Shown: positions 13,824 through 23,657, counted from the first letter of the stretch. The stretch is 24,427 nucleotides of DNA from Cyanobium gracile_A (GCF_034931305.1 NZ_JAYGHY010000043.1:1-24427); one strand, 5' to 3'. Numbers and translations: made by a program. The notes: generated by a model from the letters alone, not told the origin.

Positions 13824-14225
13824 TTACCCGAGAGACGGCAGTCTCAATTCAGCTTGTGCAGGAATCAGTTCGCCCATCTTGTGCAAGATGTTCTTTATCT
13901 CTGGTAATCCCTCGATTCTTCCGCCTCACTCTCTTAGGTAACAGCTTGGATGACGCAATTATTGGCCATGATTGTCATCAGCCACCTCTCCGATGATCTC
14001 TGCAAACTCTCTCTGAGCGTCTTGTCTACGCTGCTCGTTTGAATTAATGAAGTGAACTGTCTGCTTCTGGAAACTATGCTACTTAAGTCTGTCTTGATCT
14101 CCAAGTATCTCATGGCACAGCCGCTTCATCTGCCCTCGTTGCGAGTATCCTCAGCCAAATAACGAAATCAGGCTCGCCTCTTTAGTCTCCCATGCTTCAT
14201 CGCTTGTGCGTTGATGTGGAAGATG
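13824..14225 (-). pseudogene. Decayed protein-coding remnant of unknown family
   Basis: One minus-strand frame reads protein-like blocks broken by stops: DEAWETKEASLISLFG, GYSQRGQMKRLCHEILGDQD, HSFQKQTVHFINSNEQRR followed by QDAQREFAEIIGEVADDNHG, and GLPEIKNILHKMGELIPAQ followed by AELRLPSLG. Four in-frame stops separate them. Long amphipathic helices in one register over about 400 bp are unlikely by chance, so I read this as a degraded gene at the island's right edge. The family is not recognised; it may be a glycan enzyme. Confidence 0.4.
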
Positions 14226-14327
14226 ATCGCAATGGTTCACACTCGATGCTCAAAACTGCAGAATGGCCATTTGGGACATTCTTTCCTTGGGCTTATCAGG
14301 TGGAATGCGTAGCTGATCTTTCTCATT

Positions 14328-15599
14328 CTAAGTCTTCATGAGGAGTCCGGAGGCATGCCCTCCGAAGGTCGATCCGAGAATCCATTCGCCATATTCCGTG
14401 TAGTTGTTCTCTACGCTGTTTATGTCGACTGCTTCCGCGATGCAATCGATCCATCTCTCATTCCTTGAGCTATGCCAGCAGAGGCCTAAATCCAAGGCTT
14501 CCCGCTCAAGCCAGCTGCCTGCATGGCCCACCAGCGCACCAGGCCGTCCGCTCATGAACCGTGCAGCTGCGTAGCTCCACAGCAGTCCTGAGCTGCGCTC
14601 CCTGTAGATCACCGGGTCGTAGGCCAGCAGGGCGCCACCACAACTTGCCAACAGGGTGCGCATCCGCCCCTCCTCCACCCGCTCGTCCAGCCAATGGAAT
14701 CCGTTGATCCGCTCACGTGCACTCGAAAGCAGGGCGTGTTCCGCTTCCGGCAACGGTTCCTGGCTGTGCAGATGGAACAACCAACTGGCTCCTTGCAGCG
14801 TTGCCGGCACGGCTTCTCTTTCCAGCAGCGCTGCCACCACCTCCAATGCTTCTTGGCGCCCCTTACCGGGTTTAAGGTCGCCCCAATGCAGCAGGATCCT
14901 CGGCCCGGGCCCTTTTTCATCAAGCTCGGTCATGGTAAGTGACTCCACCGGAAGCCCAGCACCGACCACCGATGGATGCACACCGGCGCACTCCAGGCCC
15001 GCCGCCGCCAGCAGAGGGCCATACACCTCTTGGCTCTGCTGGCTTGGCAGGACCAGCTGCAGCCGATGCCCGCCCTGCTCCACTACCTTTGCCAAGGCGT
15101 TCAACGCCACTTGGCAGTTGGTCGCTGCTGAGGCTGCTCCACCCTTCCCCTCCAGTGTTTCCCCGGGAGGGAACATCAGGCTCACCACCATCGTGGACGC
15201 GGGGTAGTGGCGCCACGCCCGGGCCAGCCCCAGCAGTTGGTACGGCAGCACGGTGTGCACCACCCAGCCGCCAACCGGCTCAGCGCCTGCAACGGAATCT
15301 CGCGCCAAGAGATCCAGCAGCTGCGCCTCCAGTTGCCGAGCCAGGTGCACCATCCCCCCCAGATCGGCCCAGTGGCGTGGATCCACGTAACCGCAACCAC
15401 GGAACACCCCTCGGCATTCGCTGGCCTTCACGGCCGCATCGGCCCAGCATTCGGCCTGCCATCCTTCCTTGCCTAGGGCATTCAGCAGCTGGGTGTTCAC
15501 ATCCCTGTGGTGCCCCACGTCGCTGGCGAAGCTCGGATCTACGATCACTACGCGTCCGCCGCGCTCCATCCGCCATTCCTCGATGCGGTCCATGGCCAT
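14328..15599 (-). CDS. GT4-like glycosyltransferase with AT-rich 3' end
   Basis: A 423-aa protein from ATG 15599; ATG 15593 is an alternative. GRVVIVDPSFASDVGHHRDV near residues 15-34 is an N-terminal Rossmann strand with a 'GHH' loop. PRILLHWGDLKPGKGRQEAL near 235-254 is the GT-B linker and second-domain start ('G.lkpgKG'). ERSSGLLWSYAAARFMSGRP near 350 stands where the donor-binding region should be, but the canonical E-x7-E is unclear. Most of the gene is GC-rich, while the last 30 or so codons (EAVDINSVENNYTEYGEWIL) shift to AT-rich usage. It diverges from the gene at 15633 with a 33-bp gap. Confidence 0.7.
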   Translation of the reverse strand: MAMDRIEEWRMERGGRVVIVDPSFASDVGHHRDVNTQLLNALGKEGWQAECWADAAVKASECRGVFRGCGYVDPRHWADLGGMVHLARQLEAQLLDLLARDSVAGAEPVGGWVVHTVLPYQLLGLARAWRHYPASTMVVSLMFPPGETLEGKGGAASAATNCQVALNALAKVVEQGGHRLQLVLPSQQSQEVYGPLLAAAGLECAGVHPSVVGAGLPVESLTMTELDEKGPGPRILLHWGDLKPGKGRQEALEVVAALLEREAVPATLQGASWLFHLHSQEPLPEAEHALLSSARERINGFHWLDERVEEGRMRTLLASCGGALLAYDPVIYRERSSGLLWSYAAARFMSGRPGALVGHAGSWLEREALDLGLCWHSSRNERWIDCIAEAVDINSVENNYTEYGEWILGSTFGGHASGLLMKT

Positions 15600-15632
15600 T
15601 CACCTCACAATGGTGCCAGTGATCCCCAGGCT

Positions 15633-16841
15633 GTGAACCGAATCGGTTGGCCCACCGCATCGGAACTCCGGCTGGAGCTGGCCGGCGAGCCTCCTGCCGA
15701 TTGCTCCGTACGTCTCAACCAGCTGCGCTGGATCGGCCGCTATTGCCTGGTGGAGGAGCTGGAGACGTTCGTTGGGGAGCTCCGGAGCTCACCTCATTGG
15801 GGCGCCCCCTTGGCCCTGGAAGTGAGTCTGGCTTGGCTGCTTGCCGGCCAGCCGCACCAAGCCGATTTGGCCGTCCTTGAGGCGGATGATCTCGATCCCT
15901 CTCTTGGCCTGGTACCCGATCTCTGGGGGCTGTGGCCGGCCGTGCCGGGCGAGCGCCCTGCCGAGGTCACCGAGCTGGCGGCCCGGATCCGCCAATGGCG
16001 CCGGCTCGACCCCCGATCCCTCGATGCCAGCTGGCGGCAGCAGGCCCAGGCCGACTGGACGTACCCCCTCACCAAGCCGGGGTTGGATGAACTGATCCTG
16101 TTACTCCGCCACGAGCAGGCTCTTAACTCACCGATCGAGCCCTTCCTTGCCTCCCTGGTGGGGGAGGAGCTGATCGCGGTCGATCCCAGCCAGGCCTATC
16201 GGTTCTGGGCCCTGCTCACCGATCTCCGGCCGGACTGGGACCACGCCCGCCTCAAAGCCACCGATCTGGCTCTGGGAATCGGAGACCGGGCGCGCTGCGC
16301 CGCCTGGATCGCCACCGCTTCCCCCGACACCCGCCGCAATCCCTGGTACTGGGACATCGCCGCTCGCTCGGACCTCGAAGCCGGTGCCATCAGCACAGCT
16401 CTGGATCACTGGGGCCAGGCCATCGCCGAAGCGACCCCTGAGCTGGCCGAAGTGTTCCGCCAGCGGCGCCGTGAGGCCAGGCGAGGCCCCGGTGTCTTGC
16501 ATGTCCGATCCCTCCTCGATAGCGGCGATGCCTCGGCGGCTTTGACTTTGCTGTTGCGGCTGGTGGCCGATGACCCCCAGTGGCAGCCGCTGCGATCGTT
16601 GCTGCAGCAGGCCGAAGCCGCCGCAACGGCGGGCGGGACGTCCCAGGTGGTGGCCGACCAAGCACTGCAGCGCTTCCGCCAGTTGCTGGAGCGAGCCGCC
16701 GCCCGCCTCGGCCTTTCCCTGCCTCCTGCCATCCCCGGCTCCGGGGATCCCGTGCCGGATCTCGACGGCGCCCGCCAGCGGCTGGGCGGCTTCTCGCGTT
16801 TCCTCAGCGAGGCCGAGGCGCAATTTGCCCTGGAAGCCTGA
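15633..16841 (+). CDS. Hypothetical TPR-like helical repeat protein
   Basis: A 402-aa protein. I chose GTG 15633 (MNRIGWPTASELRLELAGEP), because frames further up lie inside the divergent gene and look non-coding. The body is helical with alternating small and bulky residues, for example PSQAYRFWALLTDLRPDWDH, ARCAAWIATASPDTRRNPWY and GAISTALDHWGQAIAEATPE, resembling degenerate TPR units. No signal peptide or membrane segment is seen. Placement between glycosyltransferase and methyltransferase genes suggests a role in glycan assembly, but that is inference. It ends 12 bp from the convergent coiled-coil gene. Confidence 0.7.
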   Translation: MNRIGWPTASELRLELAGEPPADCSVRLNQLRWIGRYCLVEELETFVGELRSSPHWGAPLALEVSLAWLLAGQPHQADLAVLEADDLDPSLGLVPDLWGLWPAVPGERPAEVTELAARIRQWRRLDPRSLDASWRQQAQADWTYPLTKPGLDELILLLRHEQALNSPIEPFLASLVGEELIAVDPSQAYRFWALLTDLRPDWDHARLKATDLALGIGDRARCAAWIATASPDTRRNPWYWDIAARSDLEAGAISTALDHWGQAIAEATPELAEVFRQRRREARRGPGVLHVRSLLDSGDASAALTLLLRLVADDPQWQPLRSLLQQAEAAATAGGTSQVVADQALQRFRQLLERAAARLGLSLPPAIPGSGDPVPDLDGARQRLGGFSRFLSEAEAQFALEA

Positions 16842-16853
16842 GGCCCCTCCCGT

Positions 16854-17114
16854 TCAGCCCCCGGCCGCTCCGATTCGCTCCAGAAGGGCAGCGATCAGCA
16901 CTTCAGCCCGCAGTTCCTCCTGCTGGTGTAGCTCCAGCAATTGCAGCTGTTCCTGGTGCGCGAGGAAATAGAACTCCAGCTCTTCCTGCACCTGCTGCAA
17001 CTGCAGCAGATTGAGATCGGCATCATCGCGTGCCTCCTGCAGCTGGCGCTTCAGGCTGGCGATCTCAGCCGCCAGAACCTGCGGATCCTCAGTGGTGGCT
17101 GGTGTCTGGCTCAT
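16854..17114 (-). CDS. Small coiled-coil protein
   Basis: An 86-aa protein that is almost entirely predicted coiled coil. EIASLKRQLQEARDDADLNL then LQLQQVQEELEFYFLAHQEQ then LQLLELHQQEELRAEVLIAA show heptad spacing of Leu. The VQEELE.YF pattern is familiar from coiled-coil segments adjoining cyanobacterial glycosyltransferase-cluster proteins. It may act as a tether or oligomerisation module. No catalytic domain. A neighbouring promoter was not identified. Confidence 0.65.
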   Translation of the reverse strand: MSQTPATTEDPQVLAAEIASLKRQLQEARDDADLNLLQLQQVQEELEFYFLAHQEQLQLLELHQQEELRAEVLIAALLERIGAAGG

Positions 17115-17197
17115 CGAAGTGAGCTTAGGGGCCTTGCCCGTGCCCGTCGAGTCTCGGCCCGGGTGACCCCACCACCAGCTCCCACTAGCGTGGCCCC

Positions 17198-18076
17198 ATG
17201 GTCTGCACCGGCGCCGTGCCCCTGGCCCCTCCGACCCTTGATCAGCGCACCTATCGCCACCAGGCCGCTTTCCAGGACGACTTTGCAGCGCAGTGGAGTG
17301 ATCTCGAACGCCAGGTGCGCACCAGCCTGCGCCTGATGGCCCTCAACGGCATCCAAGACCCCCTCAACGATGCCCCCATCGCCGCCGATGCGCTCCAGGT
17401 GGTGGCGCCCAACTTCCGCGAGAGCCTGCAGCACGAGGGCCTGGTGTCGCGGCAACGGGCGGTGCTGCTGCTGCTGCGTCAGCTGATCGAAGCCGGCCAA
17501 CTGCCGCTGCTCGAGTCGCTGCGGCTCTACTGCCCGGAAGCGATCACCGCCTTCGCCGAGCGCCTGCGGAGCCTGGTGGCCCACTATCAGGGCAGCGAAT
17601 ACCTGCCCGATCCCCAGGATCCCCGGCGTGAGACCGTCCACCACGAAGATCTCTGCGCCCTCAGCTTTGCCGACGCCAGTTTCGATGCGGTGATCTGCAA
17701 CGAGATCCTCGAGCATGTCTACGACCTGCCGGCTGCGCTGCGCTCGATGCGGCGGGTGCTCGTGCCCGGTGGTTCCCTTCTCGGCACGGTGCCCTTCGCC
17801 TATGGCCAGGCCGATTCCACGGTCAAGGCCCTGCACCTCGGCGACGACCTATTACCCGAACTCCTGGCCGAAGCCGAGTACCACGGCGACCCGGTGCAGC
17901 CGAAGCAAGGCTCCCTCGTCTATCGCATTCCCGGCTGGGAGTTTCTCGATCAGTTGCGCCACGCCGGCTTCGAGGATCCCCGCATCGAAGCCATCCATTC
18001 CCCCACCTACGGCATCCTCGGCGCCGAAATCCCCTGGATCCTGGTGTTCATGGCCCAACGCCCCCAGGAACCCTGA
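17198..18076 (+). CDS. Class I methyltransferase-fold protein with atypical SAM site
   Basis: A 292-aa protein. DAVICNEILEHVYDLPAALR then SMRRVLVPGGSLLGTVPF (about residues 164-201) is the Methyltransf_11-type post-motif region ('D.v...evlEHv.d...al.e..RvLkPGG'). The glycine-rich motif I expected about 50 residues earlier is not visible; the segment reads RLYCPEAITAFAERLRSLVA then YQGSEYLPDP. This may be a subfamily variant. The first 60 residues (DQRTYRHQAAFQDDFAAQWS) are a separate helical region. The stop is directly followed by the last codons of a HicA gene, overlapping them by 4 bp. Confidence 0.75.
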   Translation: MVCTGAVPLAPPTLDQRTYRHQAAFQDDFAAQWSDLERQVRTSLRLMALNGIQDPLNDAPIAADALQVVAPNFRESLQHEGLVSRQRAVLLLLRQLIEAGQLPLLESLRLYCPEAITAFAERLRSLVAHYQGSEYLPDPQDPRRETVHHEDLCALSFADASFDAVICNEILEHVYDLPAALRSMRRVLVPGGSLLGTVPFAYGQADSTVKALHLGDDLLPELLAEAEYHGDPVQPKQGSLVYRIPGWEFLDQLRHAGFEDPRIEAIHSPTYGILGAEIPWILVFMAQRPQEP

Positions 18077-18114
18077 AGAGCATCGCCAAGCAATCCGGAC
18101 TCCCGCTGCCATGA
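18073..18114 (+). pseudogene. HicA C-terminal stub (last 13 codons)
   Basis: From 18073 the frame reads LKSIAKQSGLPLP then TGA, the usual HicA end ('gTLrsIlkqaGl'). It begins on the methyltransferase stop codon and overlaps the HicB ATG as ATGA, the normal hicAB coupling. The upstream two-thirds of HicA, with its catalytic His, are gone. Short length keeps confidence moderate. Confidence 0.7.
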
Positions 18115-18326
18115 GCCAATCCTTTGCCGTCGTGATTGAACAGGCTGGGGCCAATTTCTCGGCCCACGTGCCTGATCTGCCGGGTTGTGTGGCGACTGGA
18201 GAAACCCAGGAACAGGTGATTCAGCACATCCGGGAGGCCATCGCCTTTCACCTCGAGGGGATGGCCGCTGACGCCCAGACCCTGCACGCGATCAAGCTCC
18301 CGCAGGATCCACCACCTGCAGGCTGA
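18111..18326 (+). CDS. hicB: HicB-family antitoxin, orphan
   Basis: A 71-aa protein. FAVVIEQAGANFSAHVPDLP then GCVATGETQEQVIQHIREAI is the HicB partial RNase H-like fold ('f.v.ie...g.y.a.vPdlpGc...g.t.eea'). AFHLEGMAADAQ is the helix toward the C-terminus. No downstream DNA-binding HTH is present, so this is a short HicB. Its toxin has been deleted (stub at 18073-18114), leaving an orphan antitoxin that could still neutralise a HicA encoded elsewhere. It overlaps the convergent glycosyltransferase gene by 35 bp. Confidence 0.85.
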   Translation: MSQSFAVVIEQAGANFSAHVPDLPGCVATGETQEQVIQHIREAIAFHLEGMAADAQTLHAIKLPQDPPPAG

Positions 18327-19533
18327 ACGGCGGCGCCAGCGAGGCCCCCGCCCAGGCGGCCACGGCTTCGGGCCCGCTCCACACCAGCAGTTCCACCAGG
18401 TGGCCGATGCGTTCGCCGGCTTCGGTGTCTGCTGCATCCAGCCGCACCTCGTGCGGCATCAGGGCTTCCGCCGTCCAGCGCTGCTCCACGGCCGGCTGGC
18501 CCAGGTCCAGCGGCGGGTCGTCAACCAGCAGCGGCAGCACCCGCAGCCGCGCCTCGCCGGCGATCGCCAGCGACACCCGCAGCGCCGATCCGGCCGCCAT
18601 CAGCGCGTAGAGCGGCACCCCCGGCACCAGGCGGCCGTTGAGGCATCGGTGGGGCAGTGAATGGTTGAACGGCGCGCACGCCTCCTCCGCCACGTGCCGG
18701 ATCGCTTCCGGCACCTCCGGCGCCTCGGCTCGCCGGAACTGCTGCTCATTCGGGAAGCCGATCGCATCGGCCATCGCCCGGCCATACACCTCCGCCTGGG
18801 CCGCGCTATCGAAAGTTCCCTGGGCGAAAAACTGCCGCGCCGCCTGGAAGCTGCCCTCCAGGCCCCGCTCGCCGTGTAGCTGGAAGTAGAGGCAGTTGTA
18901 AAACCCGAATTTGATGCTGGCCCCGTAGGCGCTGCGCACGGTGGTGAGGTGGGCGCCGCCGCAGAGGGCCTCCGGCAGGAAGTCGTCGCTGGCCACCGCC
19001 GCCTGCTCCACCCCAACCAGCCACAGGTAATCCAGGTGGTGTTCGGCCGTGATCGCTTCGCGCTTGAAGGCGAAAGGTTTGCGGGCCACCAGCGGGCTGT
19101 CCGCCTTGCCGCACACCAGGTTCAGGTAGGTGAAATTCACGCAATCAAAGCTGGCCACCACCGCCGCGCTGGCCCAGAAGTGCTCCACTGCGTCCCGATC
19201 CAGCAGCAGCAGTTCATCGGCATCCACCGACAGCACCACATCGCTGGTTGCCAACCCGTAGCCGTGGATCCGCTTCTCCCGCTCGCCCACGAACACGCCG
19301 TGGTGGTAGTGGATCGGCACCGCCAGCCGCCGGGAGAGCAGGGCGAACAGGCCGGCCGCCCGCTGTGAGGGCTGATCCAGATCCCGCCCCACCAGGGGCT
19401 CCAGCAGCTCCCGCGTGTAGGTGAACGGCCCGTCATTCACGACGATCTCGTCCACCCAGGCGAGCCGTTCCACCACCCGCTCGATGAAGTCGAAGTCCTC
19501 GAAGAACTGGATCACCACCGAGACACTTGCCAT
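18292..19533 (-). CDS. GT2-like glycosyltransferase, GT-A fold
   Basis: A 413-aa protein. VSVVIQFFEDFDFIERVVER at residues 4-23 and VDEIVVNDGPFTYT at 27-40 give the GT-A N-terminus. VVLSVDADELLLLDRDAVEH near residues 98-117 carries the DxD-type acidic motif in the 'SvDADEl' context. The remaining 290 residues are not clearly assigned; HHLDYLWLV and GASIKFGFYN are the best-conserved-looking blocks, and the last 100 residues may be a lectin- or scaffold-like beta region. It starts 4 bp after mntA, so it belongs to the same transcript as the TA genes. Confidence 0.75.
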   Translation of the reverse strand: MASVSVVIQFFEDFDFIERVVERLAWVDEIVVNDGPFTYTRELLEPLVGRDLDQPSQRAAGLFALLSRRLAVPIHYHHGVFVGEREKRIHGYGLATSDVVLSVDADELLLLDRDAVEHFWASAAVVASFDCVNFTYLNLVCGKADSPLVARKPFAFKREAITAEHHLDYLWLVGVEQAAVASDDFLPEALCGGAHLTTVRSAYGASIKFGFYNCLYFQLHGERGLEGSFQAARQFFAQGTFDSAAQAEVYGRAMADAIGFPNEQQFRRAEAPEVPEAIRHVAEEACAPFNHSLPHRCLNGRLVPGVPLYALMAAGSALRVSLAIAGEARLRVLPLLVDDPPLDLGQPAVEQRWTAEALMPHEVRLDAADTEAGERIGHLVELLVWSGPEAVAAWAGASLAPPFSLQVVDPAGA

Positions 19534-19537
19534 CGCC

Positions 19538-19873
19538 TCAGCTCCGCCTCCAGAGGCATCGGCCGACGCGCTTCACATGGGCCTCCAGGTCAGCCGAAAT
19601 CTCCCGGCGCAACGCCACATCCACCTGCCAGGGCAGCAGCAGCTCATCGATCGCCGCCATCAGCCGCAGCCGGTCCCGATGGCTGAGCTCGCGCCCCTCC
19701 AGGCAGAGGTCGATGTCCGACCCTTCCCGATGGCGACCCATCGCCCGGGAACCGAACAGCCACACGGCCTCCAGGTGGGCCTGGGTGTCGAACACCTGCT
19801 GCAGCCGCTGCTGGGTCCGCTCAGGGATGCCGGGGATCGATCCCATCGGTGTGGTGGAGGGCTGGGGGCTCAT
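19538..19873 (-). CDS. mntA: MntA nucleotidyltransferase antitoxin
   Basis: A 111-aa protein from ATG 19873; longer frames upstream are shadow of hepT. LFGSRAMGRHREGSDIDLCL carries the exact minimal nucleotidyltransferase motif GS-x10-DxD. In the known HepT-MntA pairs MntA transfers AMP to a Tyr of HepT's RX4HXY motif and so silences the toxin. A third Asp, in WQVDVALRRE, lies 35 residues later and completes the metal site. It overlaps hepT by 4 bp. Confidence 0.92.
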   Translation of the reverse strand: MSPQPSTTPMGSIPGIPERTQQRLQQVFDTQAHLEAVWLFGSRAMGRHREGSDIDLCLEGRELSHRDRLRLMAAIDELLLPWQVDVALRREISADLEAHVKRVGRCLWRRS

Positions 19874-20289
19874 GGCGGCGACTCCGGCAGCATCGTCTCC
19901 AGAGAAGCCCGCAACTGCCGGTAACAGGCGAGGTAGCTCTGGCCGATGTGCCCGGCGATCGCGTCGGCGGTGGAGCGGTTGTAGGTGTGGCTGGTGAGAT
20001 TGCGGTCCTGAATCATCAGCATCCAGGCTTCGCCGTCCTGGATCAGGCCCAGACGGAACGCTTCCTTCAACGTATCCCGTGAACCGAGCAGTTGCTCGTT
20101 TCCCTGGCTGAGCAGGAGATCGCGCAGGGTGTTCCAAGCCAGTTCGAAGGTGTACTCGAACGCCTTGATCAACCCCTGCTGCTCCCGGGCGTTCAGTTCA
20201 GGGGGCTGGAAGAACGTCTCCAGCTGCTCCAGCGCCCGGCAGTAGTTCGAGAATCTCTGCTGCCAGCGGATGTCGAGGTCGTCCATCAT
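19870..20289 (-). CDS. hepT: HepT HEPN-domain ribonuclease toxin
   Basis: A 139-aa protein; two adjacent ATGs (20289 and 20286) are possible. All-helical HEPN pattern with the RX4HXY motif as RNLTSHTY (about residues 96-103). The Arg and His are catalytic for RNA cleavage, and the Tyr is the AMPylation site of MntA. GLIKAFEYTFELAWNTLRDL near residue 39 is the other HEPN helix block. The mntA ATG overlaps the stop. VapC lies 64 bp upstream, making two adjacent TA modules on the same strand. Confidence 0.92.
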   Translation of the reverse strand: MMDDLDIRWQQRFSNYCRALEQLETFFQPPELNAREQQGLIKAFEYTFELAWNTLRDLLLSQGNEQLLGSRDTLKEAFRLGLIQDGEAWMLMIQDRNLTSHTYNRSTADAIAGHIGQSYLACYRQLRASLETMLPESPP

Positions 20290-20353
20290 GTCCTCAGCTC
20301 CGCACCCAGTCGGTGATGCCCCCGGGGCTTCGCCGGTGACATCCAGCGGTGAC

Positions 20354-20788
20354 TCATGAGAGGGATAGCCAATCGAGGTCCTTGAACTGGTTGAAATCTC
20401 GATCGAAACTCACCAACCGCCAGCCGTTCGCCATCGCCAGGGCTGCCAGGTAGGCATCGGTGCAGTGCTTTGAAGGCAGCTGAAGGTCGCAGACGAGCGC
20501 ATGGAAGATGTCCCAGGCGCTCTGCTCAGGCTCTGCAATCGACACCCCCGGTTGGGCGCAGAGGCATTGCAGGAGGGCAGCAGCTTCGGCAGAACTCTTC
20601 ACGGCGGAACCCATCAGCTTCGGCTGGCTCACCAGCCGCACGAGGCCCAGGGCCGTGACGCTGCAGAACAGAACCCGTTCGGCGGCCTCGGTCTCCCAGT
20701 AGTGAACGGCCTGGGTGTGATGCGCGTGGCCTGCTGAGGTCATCGCCAGCCAGACATTGAGATCTGGAAGATCCGTGTGGCTCGTCAT
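20354..20788 (-). CDS. vapC: PIN-domain toxin, VapC-like
   Basis: A 144-aa PIN protein. Asp9 in LPDLNVWLAM, Asp111 in KHCTDAYLAALA and Asp129 in VSFDRDFNQF are present. The mid-domain glutamate is not obvious; the region reads SVTALGLVRLVSQP, as in the VapC subgroup that has 'TqLgllRl' there. RNA cleavage is expected. ATG overlaps the antitoxin stop by 4 bp. Located downstream of cysS, ahead of hepT-mntA. Confidence 0.88.
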   Translation of the reverse strand: MTSHTDLPDLNVWLAMTSAGHAHHTQAVHYWETEAAERVLFCSVTALGLVRLVSQPKLMGSAVKSSAEAAALLQCLCAQPGVSIAEPEQSAWDIFHALVCDLQLPSKHCTDAYLAALAMANGWRLVSFDRDFNQFKDLDWLSLS

Positions 20789-21024
20789 GGTTCCATCAGG
20801 CTGAACAGCCCTGAATTGCTCAGTTGTTCCCCTGGAATGGGCAAGGGACCGTCCATTCGGGGCAGCGTTGCGGCCGATCGTGGCGGGCGCTGGGCTGGGG
20901 GTTCTCCATCAAGCCCCTGCTCCACGTAGGTGCGCAACAGCTGCTTGAGCGTGAGGTGCCGGCTGGCGGCATGGGCCTTCAGGCGCGCAAACAGCGGATC
21001 GGGCAACTCCAGGGTGGTGCGCAT
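20785..21024 (-). CDS. vapB: Ribbon-helix-helix VapB-type antitoxin
   Basis: A 79-aa protein. MRTTLELPDPLFARLKAHAA then SRHLTLKQLLRTYVEQGL is a ribbon-helix-helix domain: one beta strand, then two helices. The tail PLPIPGEQLSNSGLFSLMEP is hydrophobic-polar and would fill the toxin groove. It overlaps the PIN toxin by 4 bp and starts 10 bp after the end of cysS. A dyad of two TGCGCA sites is located 18 bp upstream, inside cysS. Confidence 0.88.
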   Translation of the reverse strand: MRTTLELPDPLFARLKAHAASRHLTLKQLLRTYVEQGLDGEPPAQRPPRSAATLPRMDGPLPIPGEQLSNSGLFSLMEP

Positions 21025-21034
21025 GGGTGCCGCT

Positions 21035-22482
<1,448 letters not shown>

Positions 22483-22486
<4 letters not shown>

Positions 22487-23628
22487 TGCCCTGTCCCCGT
22501 CGTGGTCTGGCCCAGGCGGCCGCCGCCGTAGCCAGCCCGGCTGCGCACGTTGGTGCACCAGTCGCCGTGCTCCAGGTACCAGCGCACCGTTTCCTTGAGG
22601 CCCTGGTGGAAGTCGTGGCGGGGCTGCCAGCCCAGCTCCGTGCTGATCCGCTCCGGGTCGATGGCGTAGCGCCGATCGTGGCCCGGCCGGTCGGCCACCG
22701 GCGTGATCAGGCCGGCGTGGGGGGAGCCGGCGGGCCGCAGCTCGTCCATCAGGGTGCAGATGGCCTGCACCACCTGCTTGTTGGTGCGCTCGCCATGGCC
22801 ACCGACGCAGTAGCTGCGCCCCAGCTCGCCGCTGGTGGCGGCCAGCAGCAGCGCTTCCACGTGGTCCTCCACGTACAGCCAGTCGCGCACGTTGGCGCCA
22901 TCGCCGTACAGCGGTATCGGCTCGCCGGCGGCGGCCTTGAGGATCACCACCGGGATCAGCTTCTCGGGGAACTGCCAGGGGCCGTAATTGTTGCTGCAGT
23001 TGGTCAGCACCACCGGCAGCCCGTAGGTGTGGTGCCAGGCCTGCACCAGGTGGTCGCTGCCCGCCTTGCTGGCCGAATACGGGCTGCGCGGGTCGTAGGG
23101 GGTGGTTTCCGAGAATCGCCCGGTCGCCCCCAGCGAGCCGAACACCTCGTCGGTGCTGATGTGGTGGAAGCGGAACTGCTCCCGGCGCTTCGCCGCCAGC
23201 CCTTCCCAGTGGCTCCGCACCGCCTGCAGCAGGTGGTAGGTGCCCATCACGTTGCTGACCAGGAACGCACCCGGATCGTCGATCGAACGGTCGACGTGGC
23301 TTTCGGCCGCCAGGTGCAGCACCAGATCCGGATCGGCCTGCCGCACCGCGGCGGCGGTGGCCTCACCATCGGCCAGGTCCACCTGCAGCAGCCGGTGCCG
23401 CGGCCCGTCGGAGCGCTCGGCCGCCTCACCCAGCTCCGCCAGGGTGTTGTACACCCCCAGCAGATCGCTGGCATAGCCCATCTTGTCGAGGTTGAACACC
23501 GTCGCCGTGCTGTCCCGCAGCAGCCGCCGCACCAGCGCCCCGCCGATGAACCCCGCCCCCCCCGTCACCAGGATGCGGCGACGGCCGGCGAGCAGCACCG
23601 GCAGGTCGAGGGCGGGGTACGGATCCAT
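22483..23628 (-). CDS. rmlB: dTDP-glucose 4,6-dehydratase
   Basis: A 381-aa protein (RfbB/RmlB), second step of dTDP-L-rhamnose synthesis, forming dTDP-4-keto-6-deoxyglucose with bound NAD. ILVTGGAGFIGGALVRRLLR near residues 19-38 is the NAD loop. HISTDEVFGSL near 150 has the catalytic TDE. YSASKAGSDHLV near 178 has the YxxxK pair. NNYGPWQFPEKLIPVVI is the substrate-binding block. ATG 23628 adds about 17 residues before the usual start. It lies 29 bp after rmlD, and its stop overlaps the cysS start. Confidence 0.95.
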
Positions 23629-23657
23629 CGGGGCGGAGCGAGATGAAGAAAAAGGGT

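Noticed and set aside
17111..17836. 241-codon frame antisense to the methyltransferase
   Set aside because: Low-complexity Gly/Ala/His/Val shadow; the plus-strand gene has conserved methyltransferase blocks.
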